DNA from: Streptomyces sp. ISL-43
Lineage (GTDB): Bacteria; Actinomycetota; Actinomycetes; Streptomycetales; Streptomycetaceae
Direction of reading: 5' to 3'
DNA length: 64,000 nt
NCBI RefSeq assembly: GCF_018614195.1
Contig: NZ_JAGGOT010000081.1
Span: 24,972-88,971, forward strand
In this document: piece by piece, positions 43,100-52,192 of the stretch
Position numbering within the stretch: position 1 is the stretch's first letter
Layout: each line of letters begins with the position of its first letter
Made by a program: the position numbers and the translations under genes
Notes under the pieces: generated by a model
Told to the model about the DNA's origin: nothing
What the model saw: only the letters and a program-made list of their open reading frames with translations
Database searches by the model: none

Positions 43100-43319
43100 G
43101 GCTAGCTTCCGTCGGCCATTTGGCAGGACGCGCCTCGCTTGGCTGTTGGCGCGGGATGCCTGTTCAGCAGGACAGGGCACGGGCTGGGTCGAGTAGGTCC
43201 ATACGGCGGAAGCTGCCTGCAGTGGTGCCGACGCTTGAGTCCTTCAGGGCCAGGACAGCCGTGGCGGCGGGCGAGGCTATCTCCGGTGGAACCGGATGCC
43301 TTGTTGAAGCGGGATTCTT

Positions 43320-46184
43320 CTATGGCGCTGGCGCGACGAGACGCTTCTCCTGGCCGAATGAGGATTCGTTTCCGTCGCTATAGAGAGTGAGCTCTCCGTC
43401 GGTCCAGCGAACGATTGTGTCGTCGGCCCATGGGTTTTCCGAGTAGTCTCCGCCAGAGACGATGACTGCGTGCTTCCACGTTTCGTCCGGGCCGTGCAAG
43501 GTGTTTTCCTTGGAGTTGCCCAGGTTTCCGTTGAAGTCCTGGTAGTTGGTGAGTTCCCCGTCGCTCCAGCGGATGATCAGGTCCCAGTTGTCGTTGCCTG
43601 TGTAGTCCCCGGAGCCGATCTCAGAGGCGTATTTCCAGGTTTCGTTGGGAGCCAGGACCTGACTCTCGGTTCCCATGCCGCGTTCGGAGACGTCGGTGTA
43701 GAGGGAGACTTCGCCGTCCTTCCACGTGACAACGAGGTCGTCCTGACGTCCGTTCGGGGTGAAGCGGCCGGTGGTGAACTGGCGTGCGTAGTTTCTCCAG
43801 TCGTCGTTGGGCGCCTGGATCTGGATCTCGCCGTGGAAGCCGTTCTCGTCCACGGACGGGTAGAGCGAGACCTCACCGTCCGTCCAGCGGACGATGATGT
43901 CTGAGCCCTCGTCGCCGGTGAAGTTTCCGGCTGTGATCTCCACCGCATAGTCGCGCCATGTCGCATTGGCGCCCATGATGCGGAACTCCTTGTCGAAGTT
44001 CCCGTTCTGGGCGTTGGCTCCGCGGTAGAGGCTCACCTCCCCGTCGGTCCACATGACGAACATGTCCATACGGTCTTCGTCGATGTTGTCGCCGTCCACG
44101 GTGAAGTAGCCCGAAGCGATGCCCTTGGCGTGCTTCCAGGTCTCCCCCGGCGGCAGCACGGACCGGGGACCCGGTTGCCGGCCCGCCACGGCGGCGTCGT
44201 AGACGCGCTGAACCTCATCGCCGAAGTAGGAGCTGTATGAGGTGTCCGGAGAGTGACCGCCTGTCTGCCATCCCCCGGTCACGCCGGCCAGTGCCCGGCC
44301 GTCGCCCTGCTTGATCAGGAAGGGGCCGCCCGAAGTTCCGGAGACGTATCCCTTGCAGTTGACCTCGGCGAACGTACCGCCCGTCCAGCCGCCCGAGCTG
44401 CCGGTGGTGAACTTCTTCAGCGGCGTACTGCAGGTGAGCGGGTTCTGGTTCGGCTTGTACTTGTCGTCACCGACCAGGTACGGGTAGCCGATGGCCTGGG
44501 TGTCGGGGTGGTCGAAGCCGGCGTTCAGAGCGAGGGGAATCGCACCCACGACATCCTCGACCTTGCGTCCGTCCGAACGTGGGCCAGTCTGAAGGAACGC
44601 GAAGTCGAGGTCCGTCTGAGCCTTGTCCCCGCCCGGAAGCGCGTAGGAAGGGTCCATGTAGTAGTTCTCGACAGGGAACGCACCGTACGGGCGGGGGTTC
44701 TTCTCGCTGTGCTTCGGGACGAAGACCAGCTTCTGGGCCTTGTCATTGTTGTCGAAGCAGTGCGCGGCGGTGGCTACCAGGTTCTTCCCCGGTGAAGGAA
44801 CCACGGTGCCGGCGCAGAATCGGTACTGGTCGTTGGCGGCCCAGTAGAACGTGCCGACTTGCTGGATGCCCTCGAATTCCTTCGAGGGGGAAGTGAGGGC
44901 GAGGCCACTGAACTTCTTGCGTGCTTCAGGGGGTATCTGCGCCTCGCGGGCTTCCTGCTCGGCGACCGGCTTCGCCTGGCCCATGCGCTCGGGAGTCCAG
45001 AACGCGTCCAACTCAGCCGCCGCCGAAAGGCGCGCTTCTGCGGACTTCGACGGCGACGGCTCGTTCGAGGGCGTGCTTGACGGCTTGGGTACGGGACTGG
45101 CCAAAGGTGACGGGCTGACCTTGACCTTTCCAGCGGATGCCTCGTCGTAGAGACGCTTGACGTCATCACCGAAGTAGGAGCTGTACACCGTGCCCGGCTC
45201 GTCCCCGCCGGCCTTCCAGCCGCCCACGACTCCGGCCAGCGATACGCGGCCGTCCGTTTGAAGGAGGAAGGGGCCGCCAGAAGTGCCCGGAGTCTTTCCG
45301 TCGCAGTCGGCCTGGAGGTAGCTGCCGGCTGCCCATCCCTCCGACCCGGCGGTGGTGAACTTCCGGGTCGCGGTGGCGCACTCGGAGGGCTTCTGCCGGG
45401 GGGCGGGTGAAACGACCTGGACGGCGTTGTGGTCGAAGCCGGCGTTGAACGCGAGAGGAATAGCCCCGACCACGTCTTCGACGTTCTTCCCATCGACGCG
45501 CGGTGTGGTGGGCGCGAACGCGAGATCCGCGTCGGCCGCGGCACGATCCCCACCGAGCGCGGTGTAGGCCGCAGCCATGTTGATCTTCGCGGCGTCTACG
45601 GGGAAGAGGCCGGCAGGCCGGAGTTCCTTCTCGCCGTGGCCTGGGACAAAGACCGCATTGGTGATGCGAGCCGAGCCGTCGAAGCAGTGGGCTGCAGTGG
45701 CCACCAGGTTCTTGCCCTGGGACGGTACGACCGTTCCAGCGCAGAACCTGTAGCTGTTGCCGCTGGCGAAGAAGAACAGCCCGACCTGGCCAATGGCCGC
45801 GGCAGTCGGCGTCTGTCCGGAAACACCAGGGGTTGCGGAGGGTCCAGCAGTCCCTGGTGTTTCCAACTTGGCCGCTCGTAAGGCCTGCTCATCCACCGGC
45901 TTCGCCTGGGCCATCCGTTCCGGCGTCCAGAACTTCTCCAGCGCGGCGGCCTGGGAGGGGCGGATACCGGAAGCCTTGGACGGATCCCCTGGCGGTATTC
46001 CGATAGCGGTGCTCGAAGGGGCCGGGCGCGTGGCGCCCGGGCCTCCGGGGACTGCTCGATGCGGTGATGGAGACGGAGATGGAGCGCTGGGTGTCCCGGA
46101 TGGCGTAGGCGAGGCGAACGCCACGGCAGGCATGGACACCGCAATCGCTGTTGCCACGACGGGCAGCAGTCTTTGCAAAGACAT
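43320..46184 (-). CDS. secreted protein with two trypsin-like protease domains and five FG-GAP-like repeats
   Basis: 954 residues. A signal peptide (LLPVVATAIAVSMPAVAFASP) and Pro/Ser-rich linker precede protease domain 1 (about 90-345: His in VATAAHCFDGS, Asp in DADLAFAP, Ser in TPGTSGGPFLL) and domain 2 (about 385-665: His in VATAAHCFDNN, Asp in TDLDFAFLQ, Ser in VSGTSGGPFLI). Both triads look intact and each domain is preceded by the same FWTPERM/QAKPV segment. The last ~270 residues are five ~50-residue units with consensus VRWTDGEVSLY, a beta-propeller/FG-GAP type. Base composition is visibly less G+C-rich than in the neighbours. Start ATG 46184. Confidence 0.85.
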   Translation of the reverse strand: MSLQRLLPVVATAIAVSMPAVAFASPTPSGTPSAPSPSPSPHRAVPGGPGATRPAPSSTAIGIPPGDPSKASGIRPSQAAALEKFWTPERMAQAKPVDEQALRAAKLETPGTAGPSATPGVSGQTPTAAAIGQVGLFFFASGNSYRFCAGTVVPSQGKNLVATAAHCFDGSARITNAVFVPGHGEKELRPAGLFPVDAAKINMAAAYTALGGDRAAADADLAFAPTTPRVDGKNVEDVVGAIPLAFNAGFDHNAVQVVSPAPRQKPSECATATRKFTTAGSEGWAAGSYLQADCDGKTPGTSGGPFLLQTDGRVSLAGVVGGWKAGGDEPGTVYSSYFGDDVKRLYDEASAGKVKVSPSPLASPVPKPSSTPSNEPSPSKSAEARLSAAAELDAFWTPERMGQAKPVAEQEAREAQIPPEARKKFSGLALTSPSKEFEGIQQVGTFYWAANDQYRFCAGTVVPSPGKNLVATAAHCFDNNDKAQKLVFVPKHSEKNPRPYGAFPVENYYMDPSYALPGGDKAQTDLDFAFLQTGPRSDGRKVEDVVGAIPLALNAGFDHPDTQAIGYPYLVGDDKYKPNQNPLTCSTPLKKFTTGSSGGWTGGTFAEVNCKGYVSGTSGGPFLIKQGDGRALAGVTGGWQTGGHSPDTSYSSYFGDEVQRVYDAAVAGRQPGPRSVLPPGETWKHAKGIASGYFTVDGDNIDEDRMDMFVMWTDGEVSLYRGANAQNGNFDKEFRIMGANATWRDYAVEITAGNFTGDEGSDIIVRWTDGEVSLYPSVDENGFHGEIQIQAPNDDWRNYARQFTTGRFTPNGRQDDLVVTWKDGEVSLYTDVSERGMGTESQVLAPNETWKYASEIGSGDYTGNDNWDLIIRWSDGELTNYQDFNGNLGNSKENTLHGPDETWKHAVIVSGGDYSENPWADDTIVRWTDGELTLYSDGNESSFGQEKRLVAPAP

Positions 46185-46856
46185 GTGTTGCACAACCCCC
46201 TCTTGAAAATGACGGACAGACATTCGGCGCATCCGTCGCTCACCACGCTGAGGGTGGACGTGGTCCTGAACTCCCCTTTCGGACCCGTCTCCCTGTCTGC
46301 GAGCGCCGATCCTGACACAGGATCAAGTTGAGGAAGATTCGAGCTTGGCCGAGAAATTGCATGCGCTACGCAGAGAGTCAACGCAAACCTCGGCAGTCTG
46401 TGAGTGACCTGTGTGACCCCTGTGGAATCCTGCGGCTCCTTCGGCGGGAGGCCGGGACGCCTAGCCGGCATGCACCTCCGACTGATTCCGCATACTCACG
46501 CGGCGACGGAGAAGGCCTGCGTGGCAGCCGCGCCCACAAAGGTGCCTGGAAGGCGGCAACGCCTTCTTGATCCAGCGGAGCGACGGTGCCTCGGTCCAGT
46601 CCGCGCCCTCCAGTCCGCCGAAGAGGTTGCAGCAGGACGGGGCATGCTCCGCTTCCGGCCGACCGGCGGGCCGGGCGCACACCTCGGCCACCCGCAAGCG
46701 GAGGGGTGAACAAATGTACGAAAGAAGCCGCCTTCCATGCGGAAGAGCGAGCGACGCCACGCGCAAACGGGGCCATCAACATGGCCAGAAGGCGGCCCGT
46801 CGGGGTCGTTGCAGTGAGGTGCACGCCAGGATGACTCCGGTCACGCAGATGCCGCA
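46185..46856. other. 670-bp region without a recognisable gene
   Basis: Includes the promoter side of the protease gene (GAGGGGG ribosome site just upstream of 46184). Beyond about 46400 only short open frames with no family resemblance occur. A TTGAGGAAGATTCGAGC stretch near 46328 is A+T-rich for the region. Confidence 0.4.
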
Positions 46857-47095
46857 GGCCACACCCTCCACCAGAGCTGGAAGCACGGCCGCAGCTGGAA
46901 ACTCGGCCCCACCTACCTCGTCTTCGAGCAATCCCCCCGCCCTCACGGCAGATCGCCACGACCCGTGCGCGACCGTCCTGAACCACCTCGCCTTCCACAT
47001 CGAGAGCCCCGAGCGGGTCGACCTCCTCACCGCCAAAGCCCGCGAGAACGGCTGGACCCTCCTCTTCCCCGATCGCCACCCTCACGCCGGCGGCA
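46857..47095 (+). pseudogene. fragment of a VOC (glyoxalase/bleomycin-resistance) family gene
   Basis: Translation in two frames gives GHTLHQSWKHGRSWKLGPTY, LVFEQSP, then (after a +1 shift in the run of six C near 46935) LTADRHDPCATVLNHLAFHI, ESPERVDLLTAKARENGWTL and LFPDRHPHAGG, the second half of a VOC domain. The end (usually an HYAAYLE...VELVA segment) is missing where the ISL3 remnant begins. Non-functional. Confidence 0.75.
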
Positions 47096-47997
47096 AGGCT
47101 GCTTCGGGAAGGCCGCCCGGAGGGGGTGAACACACTTGCGGGGACGATCTGTTCCTGGCCGTCGTAGCCGCGCTGGCGGATTTCTTCGAAGAGGCGTCGG
47201 GTGACCGGGCAGCCCTCGGCGTACCGCTGCTCGATGTAGGGCTTGTGGGGGGCGAGGATGCTGGCGCGTCCTGTCCAGCGGCCGACCAGCAGCTCATCGG
47301 GGTCCTTCGCGTGCGCCAAGCGCCGCACAGTGGTGCGGGCCAGACCCAGCCGACGGGCGATGACACGCAGAGCGGTTCCCTCCTGGAGTAGGCCATGGAC
47401 GGCTGCGTGCTGTTCACGGACGCGGTCCGACAGACGCCCCGAGCGTCGCGGCCCGGCAGTGGCCGGTGGCAGGACCGGGGGCGTCGGGGGCGCCGAGGCG
47501 TCCGGCCTCGGCGTAGGTGCCGGAGCGGTCGCGGCAGATCACCTGCACGCCCGGGCAGCCCTCGCATCAGCCGCAACAGCGTCGAACGGCTCACCGGGAC
47601 GGCAGGAACGTCAGCGAGCCAGGCGCCGGCATGGCCGGCCAGCATGAGTGCCACGTGCCGCAAGACAGCCTGCAGTCCCTGGCTTCGTCGGCCGTGTCGG
47701 AAGGTCAGAGCACGTATCTGCTCGACGAACATGGGCTGTTGGCAGGCCTGTTGACTGCACCGAAACCGACGAACCTGTCACTCGATGCCCCCGGCGTCGG
47801 CCCGCCGCCGTGCCGTCCAGGCGGCGCGTGTACCGGCTGTGCACCCGCGTCGAGCTGGCTCGGCAAGCCGGGCACTCAGACCGGACCGTCGTCGCGGCGG
47901 CCTGGATGGTCACCAGCTCGCCGCAGATGGCGACGGCGGTGAGCGCGACGGCGTCGGCGTGGTGGAACCAGAGGTCTTGCAGGAGAGCGTCAGTCAC
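47085..47997 (-). pseudogene. decayed ISL3 family transposase
   Basis: Minus-strand pieces in at least three frames. The first has the zinc-binding N-terminus (TTVRSECPACRASSTRVHSR). The second has IRALTFRHGRRSQGLQAVLR and PVSRSTLLRLMRGLPG. The third has the helical linker RRLAHAKDPDELLVGRWTGR, HKPYIEQRYAEGCPVTRRLF and EEIRQRGYDGQ. Several indels and the loss of the C-terminal DDE part make it inactive. It has apparently inserted into, or next to, the VOC gene fragment. Confidence 0.78.
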
Positions 47998-48239
47998 GAG
48001 GGTTCATGATCGCGGCTTCGGTGACCCTCTGCGGCCCTGGCACGGAAAGTGATCCAGAACCACTTTTCAGCCGACGCAGACACCCGCGAGCACAGGGGGC
48101 CACGCCATCAACGCCACAGCTGGAGCCAGCCGCCATCGCCGGCCCTCTGCTCACCAGCCTCCCCCGGCGCCCGCAGGCAGGGACAGCACCGAGGGCGCGG
48201 GATTACCAGGAGTGTCTCGTCGACCAGGCGCAGGAGCCG

Positions 48240-48424
48240 TGGGAGCCATCTCGACGACCCCACGGAGGCGTCACCACGAAAGCCCAGGTCACAGCTGCCC
48301 AAGGCTCATCTACGGGACGCGAGGACTCGCGCTCGCCACACCGCCGTTAGGCGTCCGCCACACGCAAAACGCCCCCAGAAAACGCGTTTCCCCAGGTCAG
48401 AACGATTCTGTCTGGGGTCTCGCA
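48240..48424 (+). repeat. right-end module R1 of element A
   Basis: Colinear with 55684-55869. Shared words: a GGCGTC-ACCAC...CCCAGGTCA block, two CGCCACAC arm-like words (48330s and 48357-48364, the second as TTAGGCGTCCGCCACACG), and a 21-bp identical segment starting 35 bp before each att core (48390 and 55835). Confidence 0.8.
48390..48417 (-). terminator. element-borne terminator hairpin next to att copy 2
   Basis: CCCCAG...CAGAA / TTCTG...CTGGGG imperfect stem with loop CGA, 8 bp from the att core, followed on the minus strand by a T-rich stretch (CGCGTTTTCTG). It would have served the tRNA when element A was directly next to it. Confidence 0.65.
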
Positions 48425-48449
48425 GTGGGGCGGGTGGGACTCGAACCCA
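48425..48449 (-). repeat. attachment-site core, copy 2
   Basis: Identical over 25 bp to copy 1 (36825) and copy 3 (55870). It is a bare tRNA 3'-end fragment at the junction of elements A and B. Confidence 0.85.
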
Positions 48450-48570
48450 TAGGAGTGACGCCTCTCACCTGCGACGATGCCGAAACAACGGACATAGCCA
48501 CCCTTTTCCATCCGGCTGCATCCTCCTCGATCCGGCTCGACCGGGGATCGGTTAGGTGTTCGCCACACCG
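48450..48570 (+). repeat. left-end module L2 of element B
   Basis: Second copy of the L module. The 28-bp block at 48506-48533 and the arm-like word TTAGGTGTTCGCCACACC at 48552-48569 lie at the same distances (81 and 127 bp) from the att start as in L1 (81 and 126 bp). Confidence 0.8.
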
Positions 48571-49135
48571 CCCCCGCAACACTCGGACCGAACTGGCGCC
48601 TCCCGTGCAGCCGGCCCATCGACGCCTGCTGGCACAGCGAGAAGGGGCCGAGCAGCACGCGTTCTGTGAGCAGTCCGGAGCATCGGTGCGACCCTCGGCC
48701 ACAGCTACTCTCCGTAAGGGGACAATGCGTCGGCATCCAAGCCACGAGTCCCCTTTTTCGGCCCCTGGAGCATCTCCGCCAGGCATGGGGCCGACCTCGG
48801 CGACCGGCGTGCGCGGGGCGGGACCCGCGGGAAGCGATCCCCCTCCGATGTGGGACCGACCGGCTGGCGGGAGGAAGGCGTCACCAAGATCTGCGCCCTC
48901 GATGACGTCGCCGTCCCGGCAGGACTGCGTCATCTCGGTTTGCGCGCCCTGACCTGTCGGTATTCGGTGCCGACGACTTGCCCGCTGCCGCTCTGGCAGA
49001 TCTTCCCCTCACGGTCGTGACCGTCCACTGGCGCGTCACCGCCGAATACGTCGTCGAGTTCGTCACCGCCGAACTGCGCGGGCAGCACCGTGACGGCGTC
49101 CTCGGGCGGTGCATAATCGCGTTCTCACGTCATCG
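48571..49135. other. about 560 bp without a recognisable gene
   Basis: Short open frames on both strands with no family resemblance. A plus-strand stretch near 49005-49105 reads LTVVTVHWRVTAEYVVEF in one frame, but nothing supports it as a gene. Confidence 0.4.
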
Positions 49136-49260
49136 CGGCGACGACTTTACCGGCCTTCGCCCGTCACTTTTCGACGTATTCCAGGGCCTGGAGGTGTCTT
49201 CGAACGGGAAGACGCGGTCGATGACGGGGCGGATCTTCCCGGTGTCGATGAGGGGGTGCC
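49136..49260 (-). pseudogene. 3' remnant of a zinc-type alcohol dehydrogenase (MDR)
   Basis: The minus strand reads PLIDTGKIRPVIDRVFPFED in one frame, and after a one-base shift LQALEYVEK, the usual C-terminal end of MDR alcohol/quinone dehydrogenases. The rest of the gene is absent; the 5' part cannot be followed beyond about 49260. Confidence 0.6.
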
Positions 49261-49639
49261 GTCGCCCTGGCCGAGGCCCAGCGGACCAAGGGTGTTCCGG
49301 CCGGAACGCCCGGCCGCCTCGCCGTCCCCGTCGCAGGCGGCCATCGTGGACGGCGACGCCACCAAGCCCGCACGGCCGGCGACGATCCGATGATGCAGGA
49401 GCGCAGGTGTGGCCGGCTCCTCGGAAGGGTCTCCAGCGGAGTGCCATCCGGAACGCGAGGCCGCCGGAGCCGCGAATCGCGAAAAAGAGGAGCGGCGAAG
49501 TGTCGCCTGGTGACCATCGGGTGACTGCTCTCCGCCGGGCGAGCTGTCGGATCCCAGGGAAGGATTGGAGAGCGTCACCGCAGCAACCATCTGCCGATAC
49601 ACCGCGCGAACCACTCGAACCGCGCCGGAAGGACATGTC

Positions 49640-51076
49640 ATGACCGCCACCCCTCCCAAGGCCCCGACCGCACCAGGGGCGCGGTCCTGGTGGGGAATCC
49701 CGTACGCCACCGCCGAGCGGTACCGCCGCCCCGTGGTCGCGGACTTCGATCCGGACCTCCCCTACGACCGCAAGGGCGTCGTCTCCGTCCAGCCCGACAG
49801 CGGCGACTGGCTCGAAGCGGACAGCGGAATGGGCGAGGACTGCCTGAACCTGAACGTGTGGGCCCCCGAGCAGCCGGCCGGCAAGGCGCTCCCGGTGACC
49901 GTGTACATCCACGGCGGCGGATTCGAGTACGGCGCGAACACGCAGATCACCTCGAACGCCGCCGGTCTCGCCGCGACGGGGCGCGTGGTGGGCGTGTCGA
50001 TCAACTACCGGCTCGGCGCCCTGGGCCCGCTCTCGCTCTCGCAGTACGGCGGGAAGCTCGCCGAGGCCAGCAACCTCTTCCTCCAGGACATCATCGCCGC
50101 GCTGACCTGGATCCAGCGGAACATCGCCCACTTCGGCGGCGACCCCGACCAGGTCACCGTCTACGGTCACAGCGGCGGCGCCTACTCCTCCTTCGGACTG
50201 CTCGGCGCCTCCTCGGCCGACGGCCTGTACCGGCGCCTGGCCGGGTTCTCCGGCGGGCCCGCTCGCTCCATCCCGGCCTGGTGGGCCGAGGAGCTCGCGG
50301 AGCGGTTCGTCACCGAACTCGGTGTCGCGGACAACCCGGCGAAGCTGCTCGACCTCGACGCGATCTCCCTGAGGGACGCCCTACGCAAGGTCGCCCCGAC
50401 GGATCTCGGAGTCCGCGGCGGGGTGGACAACAAGGCCACCGGCGTCGTCCTGGACATCGGACAGCCCGGCGCGGTGGTGCACGCCCACCCCATGGACGTC
50501 CTCGCCTCGGGCGCGCACCGCGATGTCGATGTGCTGCTGAGCATGGCCAGCGACGACATGGGCTGGTGGGTGGCGAACGACCTCGACCGGTTCGACCCGG
50601 GCACCATCGACCGCGTCGTCGACGAGGTCGCGGGGTGGCGCATTTCCCGCTCCCGCGCCAAGAAGATCGTCGCTGCCTACGACCAGGGCGGCCGTACCCC
50701 GGCCGAGGTCCGCGCCGCGGTCATGGGGGACTACCTCTTCGCGATCCCCGCCGCCCGCGGCGCCCTGGCCCACGCCGCCGCCGGCGGCAACGCCCACCTC
50801 CTCCTGATCGGCCCCGCCGAAGGCGCGCCCGCCGTGCACGGCACCGAGATGTACGCCCTGGTCGGCCAGGAACAGCCGGACCGCAGCGCGGAGCAGGCCG
50901 AGCGGGACACCCGTATCCGCGACATCGTCCTCGACTTCGCCACCGGCGAGCACTCCCGCCTGTGGCCCGCCGTCACGGACAAGCCCACCTCGGAAACCGT
51001 CGGCAACTCTCCCTTCGAGGGCACCGCCCACTACCAGCAGGTCCTCGACCTGTGGGAGGGCATCGAACGCCCCTGA
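49640..51076 (+). CDS. type B carboxylesterase with a variant nucleophile elbow
   Basis: 478 residues from ATG 49640 (MTATPPKAPT; GGAAGGA ahead). Features: GIPYATAERYRRP, the DCLNLNVWAP block, the oxyanion hole IHGGGFEYGAN, VGVSINYRLGALGPL, and NLFLQDIIAALTWIQRNIAHFGGDP. The nucleophile elbow reads VYGHSGGAYSS where family B enzymes normally have GESAGG, so Ser is present but its neighbours are altered. Cytosolic; no signal peptide. It precedes the MDR oxidoreductase gene by 57 bp on the same strand, likely one transcript. Confidence 0.87.
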   Translation: MTATPPKAPTAPGARSWWGIPYATAERYRRPVVADFDPDLPYDRKGVVSVQPDSGDWLEADSGMGEDCLNLNVWAPEQPAGKALPVTVYIHGGGFEYGANTQITSNAAGLAATGRVVGVSINYRLGALGPLSLSQYGGKLAEASNLFLQDIIAALTWIQRNIAHFGGDPDQVTVYGHSGGAYSSFGLLGASSADGLYRRLAGFSGGPARSIPAWWAEELAERFVTELGVADNPAKLLDLDAISLRDALRKVAPTDLGVRGGVDNKATGVVLDIGQPGAVVHAHPMDVLASGAHRDVDVLLSMASDDMGWWVANDLDRFDPGTIDRVVDEVAGWRISRSRAKKIVAAYDQGGRTPAEVRAAVMGDYLFAIPAARGALAHAAAGGNAHLLLIGPAEGAPAVHGTEMYALVGQEQPDRSAEQAERDTRIRDIVLDFATGEHSRLWPAVTDKPTSETVGNSPFEGTAHYQQVLDLWEGIERP

Positions 51077-51133
51077 CGGCCAGCGGGCGATACGGAACAG
51101 CGCACCAGGGGGGGGTGAACAGAGGAACTCGCC

Positions 51134-52159
51134 ATGAGCCAACCGACAGCAGCAGCCAACGGCGCCACACCGGCGACCATGCGGGCCGTCGTCGTCACCC
51201 GCCCCGGCGGCCTGGACGCACTTCAGATCAAGGACGTGCCGGTGCCCGTCCGCAAGCCCGGCTGGGTGCGGATCAAGGTAAAGGCATTCGGCGTCAACGA
51301 GTCCGAAGTCATAACCCGCAAAGGCGAGTCGGACGCGGAAGTCACCTACCCGCGTATCCCCGGCATCGAGGGCGTCGGCGTCATTGAGGAGGCCGACGAG
51401 GACAGCGGGCTGAGCCCGGGCCAGCAGGTGGCCACGATGATGGGCGGCATGGGCCGCTCGTACGACGGCGCGTACGCCCAGTACGTTACCGTTCCCGCGC
51501 AGCAGGTCATCCCGTGCGAGACCGGCCTGCCGTGGGACGTGGTCGGTGCGCTGCCGGAGATGTTCCAGACCGCCTACGGATCGCTGACCCACGGCCTGGA
51601 CCTCAAGGCCGGGCAGACGCTACTCATCCGCGGCGGCACCTCCACGGTCGGGCTGAGCGCGGCCACGATCGCGAAGGACCTCGGAGCGACCGTGCTGTCC
51701 ACCACCCGCAGCCCGGACAGGGCCGGGGAACTGCGGGCCGCGGGCGTCGACCATCCCCTCGTCGACAACGGCACCCTCGCCGGCCAGGTGCGCGAGCTGA
51801 TGCCGGACGGTGTCGACGCCGCACTGGAACTGGTGGGCTGCTCGGTCCTCGCCGACACCTTCCGCACCGTCCGTCGTCACGGCACCGTGTGCTTCACCGG
51901 AGCCCTGGCGGGCCAGTGGGCGATCCCCGACTTCAGCCCGTTCATGATCCCGGGCGGGGTGCGGCTGACCTCATACGGCGGTCAGGCCGCCGACCTCCCG
52001 GCCGACGTCTTCGCCCACCAGCTCCAGGCAATCGCCGAAGGACGCCTCAACGTCCCGGTCGCGAAGGTCTACCACGGCCTGGAACAGGTCCGTGACGCCC
52101 AGGCCGACCTCGAGTCCGGCACCACGCCGGGCAAGCACGTCGTCGTCCTGGACGACTGA
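51134..52159 (+). CDS. quinone oxidoreductase-like MDR enzyme
   Basis: 341 residues. N-terminal GroES-like domain AVVVTRPGGLDALQIKDVPVP...AFGVNESEVITRKGES, IPGIEGVGVIEEA. Nucleotide-binding LLIRGGTSTVGLSAATIAKDLGATVLSTTRSPDRAGELRAAG (about 165-205); the Arg after strand 2 favours NADPH. No zinc ligands, so quinone or enone reduction is likely. It forms a pair with the esterase upstream and is convergent with the AraC-type regulator downstream (33 bp apart). Confidence 0.87.
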   Translation: MSQPTAAANGATPATMRAVVVTRPGGLDALQIKDVPVPVRKPGWVRIKVKAFGVNESEVITRKGESDAEVTYPRIPGIEGVGVIEEADEDSGLSPGQQVATMMGGMGRSYDGAYAQYVTVPAQQVIPCETGLPWDVVGALPEMFQTAYGSLTHGLDLKAGQTLLIRGGTSTVGLSAATIAKDLGATVLSTTRSPDRAGELRAAGVDHPLVDNGTLAGQVRELMPDGVDAALELVGCSVLADTFRTVRRHGTVCFTGALAGQWAIPDFSPFMIPGGVRLTSYGGQAADLPADVFAHQLQAIAEGRLNVPVAKVYHGLEQVRDAQADLESGTTPGKHVVVLDD

Positions 52160-52192
52160 GACCCGGGCAACCGAGACCGCGCCGCGTCTCCC

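Larger units (their letters stand above)
36825..48424. mobile_element. integrase-less tRNA-targeted element A
   Basis: About 11.6 kb between att copies 1 and 2. Left module at 36850-36970, right module at 48240-48424. Cargo: a decarboxylase-aminotransferase-MFS operon, a lipoprotein, a dual-protease secreted protein, and remnants of IS5, a nuclease, a VOC protein and ISL3. G+C looks lower by eye than in the flanks, especially in the protease gene. No tyrosine or serine recombinase, Rep or transfer gene was found, so it is either decayed or mobilised in trans. Confidence 0.7.
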
